Origin: Xanthomonas rydalmerensis
Lineage (GTDB): Bacteria > Pseudomonadota > Gammaproteobacteria > Xanthomonadales > Xanthomonadaceae
DNA: 64,000 nucleotides
Assembly (NCBI RefSeq): GCF_033170385.1
Contig: NZ_CP126170.1
Location: 3,062,001-3,126,000, forward strand
Direction of reading: 5' to 3'
Shown: positions 1 through 8,327 of the stretch, piece by piece
How the letters are laid out: each line of letters opens with the position of its first letter
Position numbering within the stretch: the first letter of the stretch is position 1
Translations under genes and position numbers: made by a program
The notes under the pieces: generated by a model
The model's database searches: none
The model's input: only the letters and a program-made list of their open reading frames with translations
Told to the model about the DNA's origin: nothing

Positions 1-561
1 GCGGCCGGCGAAGCGCATCAGCACCGAACTGATGCCACGATGCGCCAGCACCGCCTCGCTCATGGTCGGCTCGGCCACCAGCACTGCCTCGAATGCCGGG
101 ACCCGGGACCCGGGACCCGGGACCGAGGGGTGGGCGGCCAGGAACGCGGCGATGCAGCGCGGGTCGTTGGCTTCCTCGTCGCTGGAGAACAGAAACGCGG
201 CATCGCCGTCGCCGGCATTGGCCGCGGCCAGCAGCGCCGCCGCCGCGCCCTTGATGTCGCACACGCCCAATCCGACCACGCGATCGTCCAGGCGCCGCAT
301 CACGTGCGGATCGGCGCTCCAGTGCGGCGAATCCGGCACCGTGTCCAGATGCACGTTGAACAGGTACTTGGGCGTGCCGCGCACCGCGTACAGGCTGACC
401 GCGCCGGCGCCGTGGTCGATCACCTCCACCGCGAAGCCGGGCAGCTGCGCGCGGAGGTAGTCGAAGATGCCATCGGTGCCGATCGCCCGCGGCGGATTGC
501 GGGTGTCGAAGGACACCAGCGCCTGCAGGTGATCGAGCGTGGAGGTGAGCAGATCGGTCAT
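1..561 (-). CDS. argE: Acetylornithine / acetylcitrulline deacetylase, partial (3' end outside window)
   Basis: M20-family metallopeptidase that removes the acetyl group near the end of arginine synthesis. In Xanthomonas the physiological substrate is thought to be N-acetylcitrulline, because the carbamoyltransferase of this cluster acts on acetylornithine. The visible N-terminal part (about 187 codons) starts MTDLLTSTLDHLQALVSFDT and contains the metal-site segments FNVHLDTVPDS and SSDEEANDPR. The ATG at 561 lies 6 bp beyond the stop of the upstream GNAT gene, so the two are probably co-transcribed with argG and argF'. A four-unit GGGACCC repeat (98-125) is read through in frame and encodes a Pro/Gly-rich insert before the LVAEPT segment. 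The C-terminal half is outside the window. Confidence 0.9.
   Translation of the reverse strand, partial: MTDLLTSTLDHLQALVSFDTRNPPRAIGTDGIFDYLRAQLPGFAVEVIDHGAGAVSLYAVRGTPKYLFNVHLDTVPDSPHWSADPHVMRRLDDRVVGLGVCDIKGAAAALLAAANAGDGDAAFLFSSDEEANDPRCIAAFLAAHPSVPGPGSRVPAFEAVLVAEPTMSEAVLAHRGISSVLMRFAGR
98..125. repeat. Four-unit heptamer array inside argE
   Basis: Three perfect GGGACCC units are followed by GGGACCG, 28 bp in all. The array is in frame with argE and encodes a Pro/Gly/Ser/Arg/Val stretch. It has the same four-by-seven layout as the GGGATTC-type arrays at gene borders elsewhere in the window, but with a more homogeneous unit. Confidence 0.8.
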
Positions 562-567
562 GGTGGG

Positions 568-1020
568 TCAGTCCGCCGTGGTGCTGGTGCGGTAGAGGTC
601 GGGATAGGCGATTTCCATCAACGACTGCGGCCGCGCCGGCGCGGCGAAGCCGTATTGGGCGTAGAGCGCATGCGCATCGGAGGTGGCGAGCATGAAGCGG
701 CGCAGGCCCTGCAACTGCGGATGGGCCATGATCGCGGCGACCAGTTGCTTGCCGTAGCCGCGGCCACGGTAGGCGTCGAGCACGAACACGTCGGCCAGAT
801 AGGCAAACGTCGCCCCGTCGGTGATCGCTCGGGCGAACGCCACCTGCCCTGCGCCCTCGACATAGCCGCCGAAGCACAGCGAACCGGCGATCGCCCGCTG
901 CACCGTGTTCAGCGGGATGCCCAGGCACCAATAGGCCTGCTCGCTGAGGAAGCGATGGATCAGCGACAGATCCAGTTCCTGCTTGTCGGTGCTGATGCGT
1001 AGTGCGTGCATGGGTTCCAT
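568..1020 (-). CDS. GNAT-family N-acetyltransferase
   Basis: A 150-residue single-domain GNAT acetyltransferase. The acetyl-CoA loop is visible as RGRGYGKQL after the beta-4 strand segment LADVFVLDAY, and the C-terminal half has the usual ALYAQYGF pattern. It sits between argG and argE in the same orientation, 6 bp before argE. The substrate cannot be read from the sequence. A role in arginine metabolism is suggested only by position, because the acetylglutamate synthase activity of Xanthomonas is usually fused to ArgB. The start was placed at MEPMHALR (1020); a second ATG three codons in is equally possible. A longer reading frame upstream runs into a repeat element and was not used. Confidence 0.85.
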   Translation of the reverse strand: MEPMHALRISTDKQELDLSLIHRFLSEQAYWCLGIPLNTVQRAIAGSLCFGGYVEGAGQVAFARAITDGATFAYLADVFVLDAYRGRGYGKQLVAAIMAHPQLQGLRRFMLATSDAHALYAQYGFAAPARPQSLMEIAYPDLYRTSTTAD

Positions 1021-1027
1021 TGCAGTG

Positions 1028-1206
1028 GCCCCCTTCTCCCGCCGGGAGAAGGTGCCCCCGAAGGGGGCGGATGAGGGTACGGGCGAAGCCTGGTAAAGCG
1101 AATCGCGCCAGCGAGGTAAAGGGAAAGGCGCAACGCGCAGCCGACGATTGCGAGGCTTCGCCCGTACCCTCACCCCAACCCCTCTCCCGAGGGAAGAGGG
1201 GCTTTT
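1028..1206. repeat. Long inverted intergenic repeat (GGATGAGGGTACGG family)
   Basis: The left arm carries a CTTCTCCC/GGGAGAAGG hairpin followed by GATGAGGGTACGGGCGAAGC. The right arm has the complement of that segment, then ACCCTCACCCCAACCCCTCT and a second CTCTCCC hairpin. The arms enclose about 60 bp. Related copies occur at about 6240-6487, 15787-15940, 39069-39287 and 47642-47766, always between genes. Confidence 0.8.
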
Positions 1207-1213
1207 CAAAGCG

Positions 1214-2455
1214 TCAGCGATTGACTTGCGCGTACAGCGTGGAGCTCATCCCGAACAGCTTGATGAAGCCCTCGGCCTCGGCCACGCCCCAATCCGCCGA
1301 CTGCGCGTAGGTCGCGCCCTTGGCGTTGAGCAGGTGCGGCGACTTCACCGCCACCGCGTCGACACGGCCGCCGCGGGTCTCCAGCGTCACCTCGCCGTTG
1401 ACCATCGCCTGCGACGACTTCAGGAAGGCTTCCAGGTCGGTCTTCAGCGGGTCGTGGTAGAAGCCCTCGTAGACCAGCTCCACCCACTTGCGCGCCACGT
1501 CCGGCTTGAAGCGGTTCTGCTGCTTGGTCAGCACCGCGTCCTCCAGCGCGCGGTGCGCGGCCAGCAGCGCCACTAGGCCCGGCGCCTCGAACACGATGCG
1601 GCCCTTCAGGCCGATCACGGTGTCGCCGGTGTACACGCCGCGGCCCACGCCGTAGGGCGCGAACAGCTTGTTGAGCTTGGCCAGGATCTGTTCGCCCGGC
1701 AGCGCCTTGCCGTCGAGTTCGACCGCCTCGCCCTGCACGAACTTCAGCTTCACCGTCAGCGGCTCGGTCGGCCACGCGCTGCGCGGCGCGCACCAGCCGC
1801 GGGCGCCCTCGCCCGGCGCTTCCCAGCGATCGATCTCGCCGCCGGACATGGTCAGGCCGAGCAGGTTCTCGTTGATGGTGTAGGCCTGCTGCTTGGCACG
1901 CACGCCGAAGCCGCGCTCTTCCAGGTACTTCTGCTCGTAGGCGCGGGTCTGGGTGTGTTCCTTCTGGATTTCGCGGATCGGCGCGACGATCTCGTAGTCG
2001 CCCAGCGCCTTGACCGCCAGGTCGAAGCGCACCTGGTCGTTGCCCATGCCGGTACAGCCATGGGCAATGACCTTGGTGCCCAGTTCCTCGGCGCGCTTGA
2101 GCGCGGCATCGACGATCAGGTAGCGGTCCGACACGAGCAGCGGATACTGGCCCTGGTAGCCCTCGCCGGCCCACACGAACGGCTTGACGAAGCCGGCCCA
2201 GATCGCCGGGCCGCCATCGACGGTGACGTGGCTGGCCGCACCCAGTTCCGCGGCGCGCTTCTCGATGAAGTCGCGCTCCTCGGCGTCCACGCCGCCGGTG
2301 TCGGCGAACACGGTGTGCACCGCATAGCCCTTGGCCTGCAGGTAGGGAATGCAGAAGCTGGTGTCGAGGCCGCCGGAAAAGGCGAGGACGATGTCCTTGG
2401 TGCCGGGAGTCGGGATTGGGGAGTCGGGATTGGTGGAAGCGGGGTGCTGCGACAT
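1214..2455 (-). CDS. argG: Argininosuccinate synthase
   Basis: Joins citrulline and aspartate with ATP to form argininosuccinate. The 413-residue protein has the N-type ATP pyrophosphatase loop AFSGGLDTS near residue 30, the GKGNDQ-like segment [10 protein letters not shown], and the [10 protein letters not shown] segment in the first third. It lies downstream of argF' and upstream of the GNAT and argE genes on the same strand. The first 20 residues are unusual: the stretch [11 protein letters not shown] is encoded by a four-unit heptamer array (2405-2432) of the kind otherwise found between genes, so the repeat has been absorbed into the N-terminus. A start after the array is not evident, because no Met codon follows before the nucleotide-binding loop. 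Confidence 0.96.
   Translation of the reverse strand: MSQHPASTNPDSPIPTPGTKDIVLAFSGGLDTSFCIPYLQAKGYAVHTVFADTGGVDAEERDFIEKRAAELGAASHVTVDGGPAIWAGFVKPFVWAGEGYQGQYPLLVSDRYLIVDAALKRAEELGTKVIAHGCTGMGNDQVRFDLAVKALGDYEIVAPIREIQKEHTQTRAYEQKYLEERGFGVRAKQQAYTINENLLGLTMSGGEIDRWEAPGEGARGWCAPRSAWPTEPLTVKLKFVQGEAVELDGKALPGEQILAKLNKLFAPYGVGRGVYTGDTVIGLKGRIVFEAPGLVALLAAHRALEDAVLTKQQNRFKPDVARKWVELVYEGFYHDPLKTDLEAFLKSSQAMVNGEVTLETRGGRVDAVAVKSPHLLNAKGATYAQSADWGVAEAEGFIKLFGMSSTLYAQVNR
2405..2432. repeat. Four-unit heptamer array in the argG 5' coding region
   Basis: The units are GGGAGTC and GGGATTG, alternating twice (28 bp). It forms an inverted pair with the C-rich array at 2511-2538, and the pair encloses the argF'-argG spacer. 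Confidence 0.85.
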
Positions 2456-2510
2456 GGGGGCGTCTCTCTGCGGTTGACTAAATTAAGAGCAGGAAGGGAG
2501 TCGCCGTTGC

Positions 2511-2538
2511 GACTCCCCAATCCCGAATCACGAATCCC
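2511..2538. repeat. Four-unit heptamer array at the 3' end of argF'
   Basis: In the argF' sense strand the units are GGGATTC, GTGATTC, GGGATTG and GGGAGTC. The TGA inside the second unit is the argF' stop codon, and the array also supplies the last residues (Asp-Ser). Confidence 0.85.
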
Positions 2539-3553
2539 GGCGGCCCTGGCCGGCCAGCGCCGCCATGATCGCCTTCTGCACATGCAGACGGTTCTCGGCC
2601 TCGTCGATGGCGATGCAGTTGGGAGAATCCATCACCGCGTCGGTGGCCTTGACGTTGCGGCGCAGCGGCAGGCAGTGCGAGAACACGCCGTTGTTGGTCA
2701 GGGCCATCTTGCGCTCGTCGACGATGAAGTGCTGGTACTGGTCGCGGATCGGTTTCTCCGGGCCCCAGTTGCCGAAGAACGGCAGCGCGCCCCAGCTCTT
2801 GGCGTAGACCACGTCGGCGCCGGCGTAGGCGCTGTCGATGTCGTGGCTGACGGTCAGCGAACCGCCGCTCTCTTCCACGTTCTGCGCGGCCCAGCCCATG
2901 TAGCGCTCGTCGAGCACGTAGTCCGGGGTCGGGCACAGCAGGGTCACGTCCATGCCCAGGCGGGTGGCGATGGTCAGCGCGGAATTGGCCACCGCGGTGT
3001 TGAGCGGCTTGGGATGGTAGGTCCAGGTCAGCACGTACTTCTTGCCGCGCAGGTCGCGGGTACCGAAGTGTTCCTGCAGCGCCAGCGCGTGCGCCAGCTC
3101 CTGGCACGGATGGGTGATGGTCTCCATGTTGATCACCGGCACCGGCGAGTACTTGGCGAAGCTCTTCAACACCAGATCTTCGCGGTCCTTGGCCCAGTCG
3201 ACGAACTTCGGGAACGCGCGCACGCCGATCAGGTCGACGTAGCGGCCCAGCACCCGCGCCACCTCGGCGATGTGCTCTTCGGTGTCGCCGTCCATCACCG
3301 TGCCCAGGTCGAACTCGATCGGCCATGCGTCCTTGCCAGGCTGCAGCACCACCGCGTGGCCACCCAGCTGGAACGCGCCCAGCTCGAAGCTGGTGCGGGT
3401 GCGCATGGACGGATTGAAGAACACCAGCGCGATCGACTTGCCCTTCAGTTCGCTGCCGAGGCGGTTGCGCTTGAACAGCGCCGCCTGGGTCAGCAGCGCG
3501 TCCAGTTCGGCGCGGCTCCAGTCCTGGGTGTTCAAGAAGTGCTTCAGAGACAT
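2528..3553 (-). CDS. argF': N-acetylornithine carbamoyltransferase
   Basis: Transfers the carbamoyl group to N-acetylornithine to give N-acetylcitrulline, the variant arginine route known from Xanthomonas. The 341-residue protein carries the carbamoyl-phosphate motif SMRTRTS (about residues 49-55) and the acetylornithine-type C-terminal motif HCLPLRRNVKATD. The lysine of that motif is residue 302, the position reported as carboxylated in the X. campestris enzyme. The GDGN/DMG loops of true ornithine carbamoyltransferases are absent. AAAGGA precedes the ATG. It is the first gene of the argF'-argG-GNAT-argE run. Its stop codon lies inside a heptamer array. Confidence 0.95.
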   Translation of the reverse strand: MSLKHFLNTQDWSRAELDALLTQAALFKRNRLGSELKGKSIALVFFNPSMRTRTSFELGAFQLGGHAVVLQPGKDAWPIEFDLGTVMDGDTEEHIAEVARVLGRYVDLIGVRAFPKFVDWAKDREDLVLKSFAKYSPVPVINMETITHPCQELAHALALQEHFGTRDLRGKKYVLTWTYHPKPLNTAVANSALTIATRLGMDVTLLCPTPDYVLDERYMGWAAQNVEESGGSLTVSHDIDSAYAGADVVYAKSWGALPFFGNWGPEKPIRDQYQHFIVDERKMALTNNGVFSHCLPLRRNVKATDAVMDSPNCIAIDEAENRLHVQKAIMAALAGQGRRDS

Positions 3554-3644
3554 CGGTCGATCCTTTGCAGCGGTGGGGACGCGGGACGCGCGGGGGGTCT
3601 ACAGCCTGGTTCTTTACGGGTGAAACTTTTCCGGCCGATGAAAA

Positions 3645-3673
3645 CGAAAAAACCCAGCCTCGGGCTGGGTTTT
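3645..3673 (-). terminator. Rho-independent terminator upstream of argF'
   Basis: A 9-bp stem AACCCAGCC/GGCTGGGTT with a 3-nt loop. On the minus strand it is followed by TTTTTTCGTTTT. It most simply ends transcription of the envelope-protein gene at 3851-4384. Its position about 90 bp before argF' would also allow a leader role. Confidence 0.8.
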
Positions 3674-3850
3674 CAGAACGAACGGCACGACGCTCCGGTT
3701 ACCCAGCGAGAATGTGGGATTCCGGTCGACGCGCGCGCGACGTCATGCCCGAGGCCATGCGTGCGGCGCTGAGATCGTGCTGGGGCAGGTTCGCTTTCAT
3801 CGGCGCGCATCCTCGCACGCGCACGCCACAGGCGCAAGCGCGCGCGGCGC

Positions 3851-4384
3851 TCAGCGCGGCGGCACCACCACCGCGTCGGGCACGTACGGCGCCACCGAGA
3901 CGCGGATGCGCAGCCGGTTGCCCGGATCCTCGGGCAGCCGCGAGCGGTACTTGGTGCCCTTGTAGACATAGTCCACGTCGTAGGCGATGGGCCGGCGGAA
4001 CTCGCGGCCGACCTCGACCATCCGGCAGTTGCGTCCGCCCGCCGGTGCCGCAGCCGGCGCGGCCGCCTGCTGTGCCGGTTCCTCGTGGCGGCGGCTGAAG
4101 ATGTCCTTCACCGAATCCATCAGCCGGTTCAAGCGGCTGTCGTCCTCGGCCGGCTTGGGCGCCGGCGCCGCCGGGGCCGGCGCGGGGGCCGGATCGCATT
4201 GCTGCTCGGTACGGGTGGCGCGCAGGGTCTGGTAGACCGGCTCCACGTTCAGCACCTGGGCGTAGTCCAGCTTGACGTTCTCGATCACCACCACCCGGTT
4301 GCGCGCCTCGGAGTCCTGCGCCCAGGCCGGCGCGACGGCGCAGGCAAGGATGCCGACCAGCGGCAACAACGGGATCGGACGCAT
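3851..4384 (-). CDS. Secreted/envelope protein of unknown function
   Basis: A 177-residue protein with a clear signal peptide (MRPIPLLPLVGILACAVAPAWA, cleaved near AWA-QD). The middle region is rich in Ala, Pro and Lys and contains a short charged helix (LNRLMDSVKDIFSRRHE). The C-terminal 60 residues contain two Cys and an Arg-rich strand pattern ending YDVDYVYKGTKYRSRLPEDP. That tail recalls the C-terminal part of small glycine-zipper surface-antigen proteins, but no glycine zipper is present, so the resemblance is only suggestive. An upstream ATG at 4426 would add 14 residues before the signal peptide and is less likely. It is followed by a strong terminator. Confidence 0.7.
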   Translation of the reverse strand: MRPIPLLPLVGILACAVAPAWAQDSEARNRVVVIENVKLDYAQVLNVEPVYQTLRATRTEQQCDPAPAPAPAAPAPKPAEDDSRLNRLMDSVKDIFSRRHEEPAQQAAAPAAAPAGGRNCRMVEVGREFRRPIAYDVDYVYKGTKYRSRLPEDPGNRLRIRVSVAPYVPDAVVVPPR

Positions 4385-4426
4385 CGGCAGCAGGCTTCGC
4401 AAGGGCAGACCTCTGAGTGTAGGCAT

Positions 4427-4786
4427 GGCGGCTTGCGTCGGGCTGAACGCAAGCCGACGGCCGTGCACCGACCTCGTCGAGGGCATGCCACCCCATCCCC
4501 GAGTCCGCCGCGCCGGGCTTGGCAGGCGCGCGGCCGGCATGGTGTGGTGCAACGCCTGAGCGGTCGTCAGTTCATGCCGCGCGGTGCCAGGCTGCGGCTG
4601 CCAGTCCAACCCGGAGCGCCGCGGTGGCGCGCGCCATGGCCGCGTCATCGCGCACGCGTGCACAGACGGCTGCTTCTTCCGGTTTCCTTGCCATCGGCAC
4701 GCACACCTGCCGCCCGGTGCGCCCGGGGGGCGGATGACCCGCCTCGGGGCCGCTGCCGGTAGAATCGAGCGGTTTCCCCACCGCCG
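4427..4786. other. Intergenic region between divergent genes
   Basis: About 360 bp with no convincing gene. The only feature seen is a TAGAAT hexamer at 4760-4765, suitable as a -10 box for cysS 22 bp before its start. No good -35 box is visible, and the rest is GC-rich and unremarkable. Confidence 0.5.
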
Positions 4787-6208
4787 ATGCCGATGAGCCT
4801 GCGCCTGCACAACAACCTGACCCGCCGGGTCGATGCCTTCGAACCGCTCGATCCGGTGGCTGGACCGACGCTCTACGTCTGCGGCCCCACCGTCTACAAC
4901 TTCGCGCATATCGGCAATGCCCGCGGCCCGGTGGTGTTCGACGTGCTGGCGGCGCTGCTGCGGCGCCGCTACGGCAAGCTGCGCTACGCCCGCAACATCA
5001 CCGACGTGGACGACAAGATCAACGCCGCCGCGCAGGCGCAAGGCGTGCCGATCTCCACCATCACCGACCGCTTCGCCGCCATCTACCGGCAGGACATGGC
5101 CGCGCTGGGGGTGACCCCGCCGGACATCGAGCCGGCGGCGACCGCGCACATCCCGCACATCGTGGCGATGATCGAGCGGCTGATCGCCGGCGGCCATGCC
5201 TATGCCGCCGAGGGCCACGTGCTGTTCGCGGTGGCCAGCTTCGCCGACTACGGCAAGCTGTCGCGGCGCGACCCGGAGGAGATGCTGGCCGGCGCCCGTG
5301 TCGAGGTGGCCCCGTACAAGCGCGACCCGGGCGACTTCGTGCTGTGGAAGCCTTCCAGCGATGACCTGCCGGGCTGGGACTCGCCGTGGGGACGCGGCCG
5401 CCCCGGCTGGCACATCGAATGCTCGGCGATGGCCGCCGCGCACCTGGGCGAGACCATCGACATCCATGCCGGCGGCGTCGACCTGCAGTTTCCGCACCAC
5501 GAGAACGAGATCGCGCAGAGCGAGTGCGCCCACGGTGGCGCCACCTTCGCCCGCGTCTGGCTGCACAACGGCATGCTGACCTTCAGCGGCGCCAAGATGA
5601 GCAAGTCGCTGGGCAACATCGAGACGGTGCACGACCTGATCGCCCGGCATCGGCCCGAAGCGCTGCGCTGCGCACTGCTGAGCGCGCACTACCGGCAGCC
5701 GCTGGACTGGTCGGACGCCCTGATCCAGGCCCAGGTCGCCCGGCTCGACGGCCTGTACGGGACGCTGCGCGACCTGCAGGCCATCGACGCCGAGGCTGTC
5801 ATTCCGGCCGAGATCGAGCAGGCCCTCGACGACGACCTCAACACGCCGCTGGCGCTGTCGGTACTGTCGAGCCTGGCGACACAGGCGCGGCAGGCGCTGC
5901 GCGATGCGGCGCCGGCCGGCGGCCCCGATCCCGCCGATGCCGCGCAACGTGCGGACACGCTGCGCCAGGCCAAGAGCCGACTGCTCGGCGCCGGCCTGGC
6001 CCTGGGCCTGCTGCAGCAGGATCCGCAGGTCTGGTTCCAGGGTGCCGGCAGCGACGACGACGCCCGCATCCAGGCGCTGATCGACGCACGCAGCGACGCC
6101 AAGAAAGCCCGCGACTTCGCCCGCGCCGACGCCATCCGCCAGGAACTGGCCGACGCCGGCATTGTCCTGGAGGACACGCCCCAGGGCGTACGCTGGAAGC
6201 GTGGGTAA
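4787..6208 (+). CDS. cysS: Cysteinyl-tRNA synthetase
   Basis: Class I aminoacyl-tRNA synthetase that charges tRNA-Cys. The 473-residue protein has the HIGH-type motif HIGN at 41-44 preceded by the zinc-binding CGPTVY cysteine (Cys32), the ECSAM zinc segment, the FPHHENE segment and the KMSKSLGN loop. It is slightly longer than the usual 460 residues. The start could be either of two ATGs two codons apart (4787 or 4793). A repeat block and then sufE follow. It is probably monocistronic. Confidence 0.97.
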   Translation: MPMSLRLHNNLTRRVDAFEPLDPVAGPTLYVCGPTVYNFAHIGNARGPVVFDVLAALLRRRYGKLRYARNITDVDDKINAAAQAQGVPISTITDRFAAIYRQDMAALGVTPPDIEPAATAHIPHIVAMIERLIAGGHAYAAEGHVLFAVASFADYGKLSRRDPEEMLAGARVEVAPYKRDPGDFVLWKPSSDDLPGWDSPWGRGRPGWHIECSAMAAAHLGETIDIHAGGVDLQFPHHENEIAQSECAHGGATFARVWLHNGMLTFSGAKMSKSLGNIETVHDLIARHRPEALRCALLSAHYRQPLDWSDALIQAQVARLDGLYGTLRDLQAIDAEAVIPAEIEQALDDDLNTPLALSVLSSLATQARQALRDAAPAGGPDPADAAQRADTLRQAKSRLLGAGLALGLLQQDPQVWFQGAGSDDDARIQALIDARSDAKKARDFARADAIRQELADAGIVLEDTPQGVRWKRG

Positions 6209-6239
6209 CCGCGCCCTCGTAAAAGAAGGGAGCACGGCT

Positions 6240-6487
6240 ATTCCCTTCTCCCTCCGGGAGAAGGTGGCGCGCAGCGCCGGATGAGGGTACGGCGCGAAGC
6301 GACTCGCATAGACAGTTCGCGAGGCTGCTCCCAACCCTCACCCCAACCCCTCTCCCGGAGGGAGAGGGGCTTACAAGGTGCCCGAAGGGGCGGATGAGGG
6401 TACGGCGCGAAGCGACTCGCATAGACAGTTCGCGAGGCTGCGCCCAACCCTCACCCCAACCCCTCTCCCGGAGGGAGAGGGGCTTTA
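6240..6487. repeat. Two tandem copies of the GGATGAGGGTACGG-family repeat
   Basis: Copy one (about 6279-6375) and copy two (about 6391-6487) are nearly identical over about 97 bp. Both run from GGATGAGGGTACGGCGCGAA through CGCATAGACAGTTCGCGAGG to CCTCTCCCGGAGGGAGAGGG. A hairpin CTTCTCCC/GGGAGAAGG precedes copy one. The block fills the cysS-sufE spacer. Confidence 0.9.
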
Positions 6488-6510
6488 CATCGCTTGATCT
6501 TGGATTGCTG

Positions 6511-6951
6511 ATGACCGACACCGACTTCCCGCTCGAACCCACGCCCGCCGAGGCCCAGGCCGCCATCGCCGAGGAATTCGGCTTCTTCGGCGACTGGTCC
6601 GAGCGCTACCAGTACCTGATCGACCTGGGACGCAAGCTGCCTGCCTTCCCCGAGCACTGGAAGACCGAGGAGCATCGCCTGCACGGCTGCCAGTCGATGG
6701 TGTGGATCGTGCCCGAGGGCAATGCCGAGCGCCTGGTGTTCCATGCGATCAGCGACTCGGCGATCGTCTCCGGGCTGATCTACCTGGCACTACGGGTCTA
6801 CTCCGGACGCAGCGCCGCGGACATCCTCGCCACCGCGCCGGATTTCGTCGCCGCCATCGGCCTGGGCAAGCATCTGTCGCCGACCCGCAGCAACGGCCTG
6901 GCCGCGCTGCTGGCCTTCATCCAGGACACTGCGCGCGCCCAGCAGGCATGA
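6511..6951 (+). CDS. sufE: Cysteine desulfuration protein SufE
   Basis: Sulfur-transfer partner of the SufS cysteine desulfurase in Fe-S cluster assembly. The 146-residue protein contains the active-site segment RLHGCQSMVW with the persulfide-carrying cysteine at position 60, followed by the SDSAIVSGLIYLAL helix typical of SufE/CsdE. No other suf gene is nearby. The TGA overlaps the ATG of the following MFS gene (ATGA), so translation is probably coupled. Confidence 0.95.
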   Translation: MTDTDFPLEPTPAEAQAAIAEEFGFFGDWSERYQYLIDLGRKLPAFPEHWKTEEHRLHGCQSMVWIVPEGNAERLVFHAISDSAIVSGLIYLALRVYSGRSAADILATAPDFVAAIGLGKHLSPTRSNGLAALLAFIQDTARAQQA

Positions 6952-8195
6952 GCGCGCCCCTGCCCACCCCGCAGACCCTGCGCACGCTGCTGGCGCACCC
7001 AGGCTTCGCCCTGGTGCTGGCCTATCGCATCCTGGCGATGCTGTCCTACCAGATCGTCGCGGTCACGGTCGGCTGGCACATCTACGAGATCACCCGCGAT
7101 CCGTTCTCGCTTGGCCTGATCGGGCTGGCCGAGATCCTGCCGTTCTTCTGCATCGCCCCGTTCGCCGGCTACCTGGTCGACCACCTGCCGCGACGCTACC
7201 TCGGCATGCTCGCCAGCGTCGGCCTGATCGCCACCGCCGCGGTGCTGCTGGCGGTGAGCCGCGGCTGGCTGTCCGCGCAGGGGGTGTGGCCGATCTATGC
7301 GGCGATCGCGCTGACCGGCGCCGCGCGCGCGTTCCTGTCGCCCGTGTACAACGCCCTGTTCGCCCGCGTCCTGCCCCGCGAGGCCTATGCGCGCGGCGCC
7401 AGCGTCGGCAGCGTCGCGTTCCAGGCCGGCATGGTGATCGGCCCGGCGTTGGGCGGCCTGCTGGTCGGCTGGGGCGGCAAGAGCCTGGCCTACGGCACCG
7501 CCATCGGCGCCTCCACCGCGGCGCTGGCCGCGCTGTGGCTGCTGCGCGTCGCCGAGCCGGTGCACGAAGGCCCGCGCGCACCGATCTTCCGCAGCATCGC
7601 CGAAGGCGCGCAGTTCGTGTTCTCCAACCAGATCATGCTCGGCGCGATGGCCCTGGACATGTTCTCGGTGCTGCTCGGCGGCGCGGTCTCGATGCTGCCG
7701 GCCTTCATCCACGACATCCTGCACTACGGCCCCGAGGGCCTGGGCATCCTGCGCGGCGCACCGGCACTGGGCTCGATCCTGGTGGGCGTGTGGCTGGCGC
7801 GGCACCCGCTGCAGCGCAATGCCGGACGCGTACTGCTGCTGGCAGTGGCCGGCTTCGGCCTGTGCACCATCGCCTTCGGCCTGTCGCGCCATTTCTGGCT
7901 GTCGGCGGCGATCCTGCTGGCCTACGGCATGTGCGACGGCGTCTCGGTGATCGTGCGCTCGACCATCCTGCAGCTGGCCACGCCGGACGCGATGCGCGGC
8001 CGCGTGTCTTCGATCAATGGCATCTTCATCGGCTCGTCAAACGAACTGGGCGCGTTCTACGACGGCGTGATGGCGCGGCTGATCGGGCTGGTGCCGGCGG
8101 TGGTCCTGGGCGGCTGCGTGACCCTGGGCGTGGTCGGCGTTACCAGTTGGAAGGCGCCCAAACTGCGCAATCTGGATCTGCGCGACCTGCAATAG
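6948..8195 (+). CDS. MFS transporter (DHA3/EntS-like)
   Basis: A 415-residue inner-membrane protein with about 12 hydrophobic segments. The loop between helices 2 and 3 contains the MFS motif A variant GYLVDHLPRRYLG. The later segment DAMRGRVSSINGIFIGSSNELGA is characteristic of the MFS_3 group that includes enterobactin exporters. The exported substrate cannot be inferred from the sequence. The start overlaps the sufE stop by four bases, which fixes the ATG. Confidence 0.9.
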   Translation: MSAPLPTPQTLRTLLAHPGFALVLAYRILAMLSYQIVAVTVGWHIYEITRDPFSLGLIGLAEILPFFCIAPFAGYLVDHLPRRYLGMLASVGLIATAAVLLAVSRGWLSAQGVWPIYAAIALTGAARAFLSPVYNALFARVLPREAYARGASVGSVAFQAGMVIGPALGGLLVGWGGKSLAYGTAIGASTAALAALWLLRVAEPVHEGPRAPIFRSIAEGAQFVFSNQIMLGAMALDMFSVLLGGAVSMLPAFIHDILHYGPEGLGILRGAPALGSILVGVWLARHPLQRNAGRVLLLAVAGFGLCTIAFGLSRHFWLSAAILLAYGMCDGVSVIVRSTILQLATPDAMRGRVSSINGIFIGSSNELGAFYDGVMARLIGLVPAVVLGGCVTLGVVGVTSWKAPKLRNLDLRDLQ

Positions 8196-8327
8196 GCTCT
8201 GCGGACGGCGTACCTACGTCGTCGCCGAGTGCGCGCAGTGACGGCCCCGCCCCACCGCGCTTCGCGCACGGCGGTATTGCTGCCTGCACTCCGCCCAACC
8301 TCTTTCGGCTCGCTGCAACGACCGCGC

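Noticed and set aside
3645..3673. Attenuator controlling argF'
   Set aside because: The hairpin has no leader peptide, no competing stem was found, and it is well placed as the terminator of the upstream gene. A leader role cannot be excluded but is not supported.
1955..3772. Long open frame antisense to argG and argF' (605 codons)
   Set aside because: It is the mirror of two well-supported enzymes with clear motifs. Its composition (His/Arg/Gln/Val-rich) is what antisense of high-GC genes gives.
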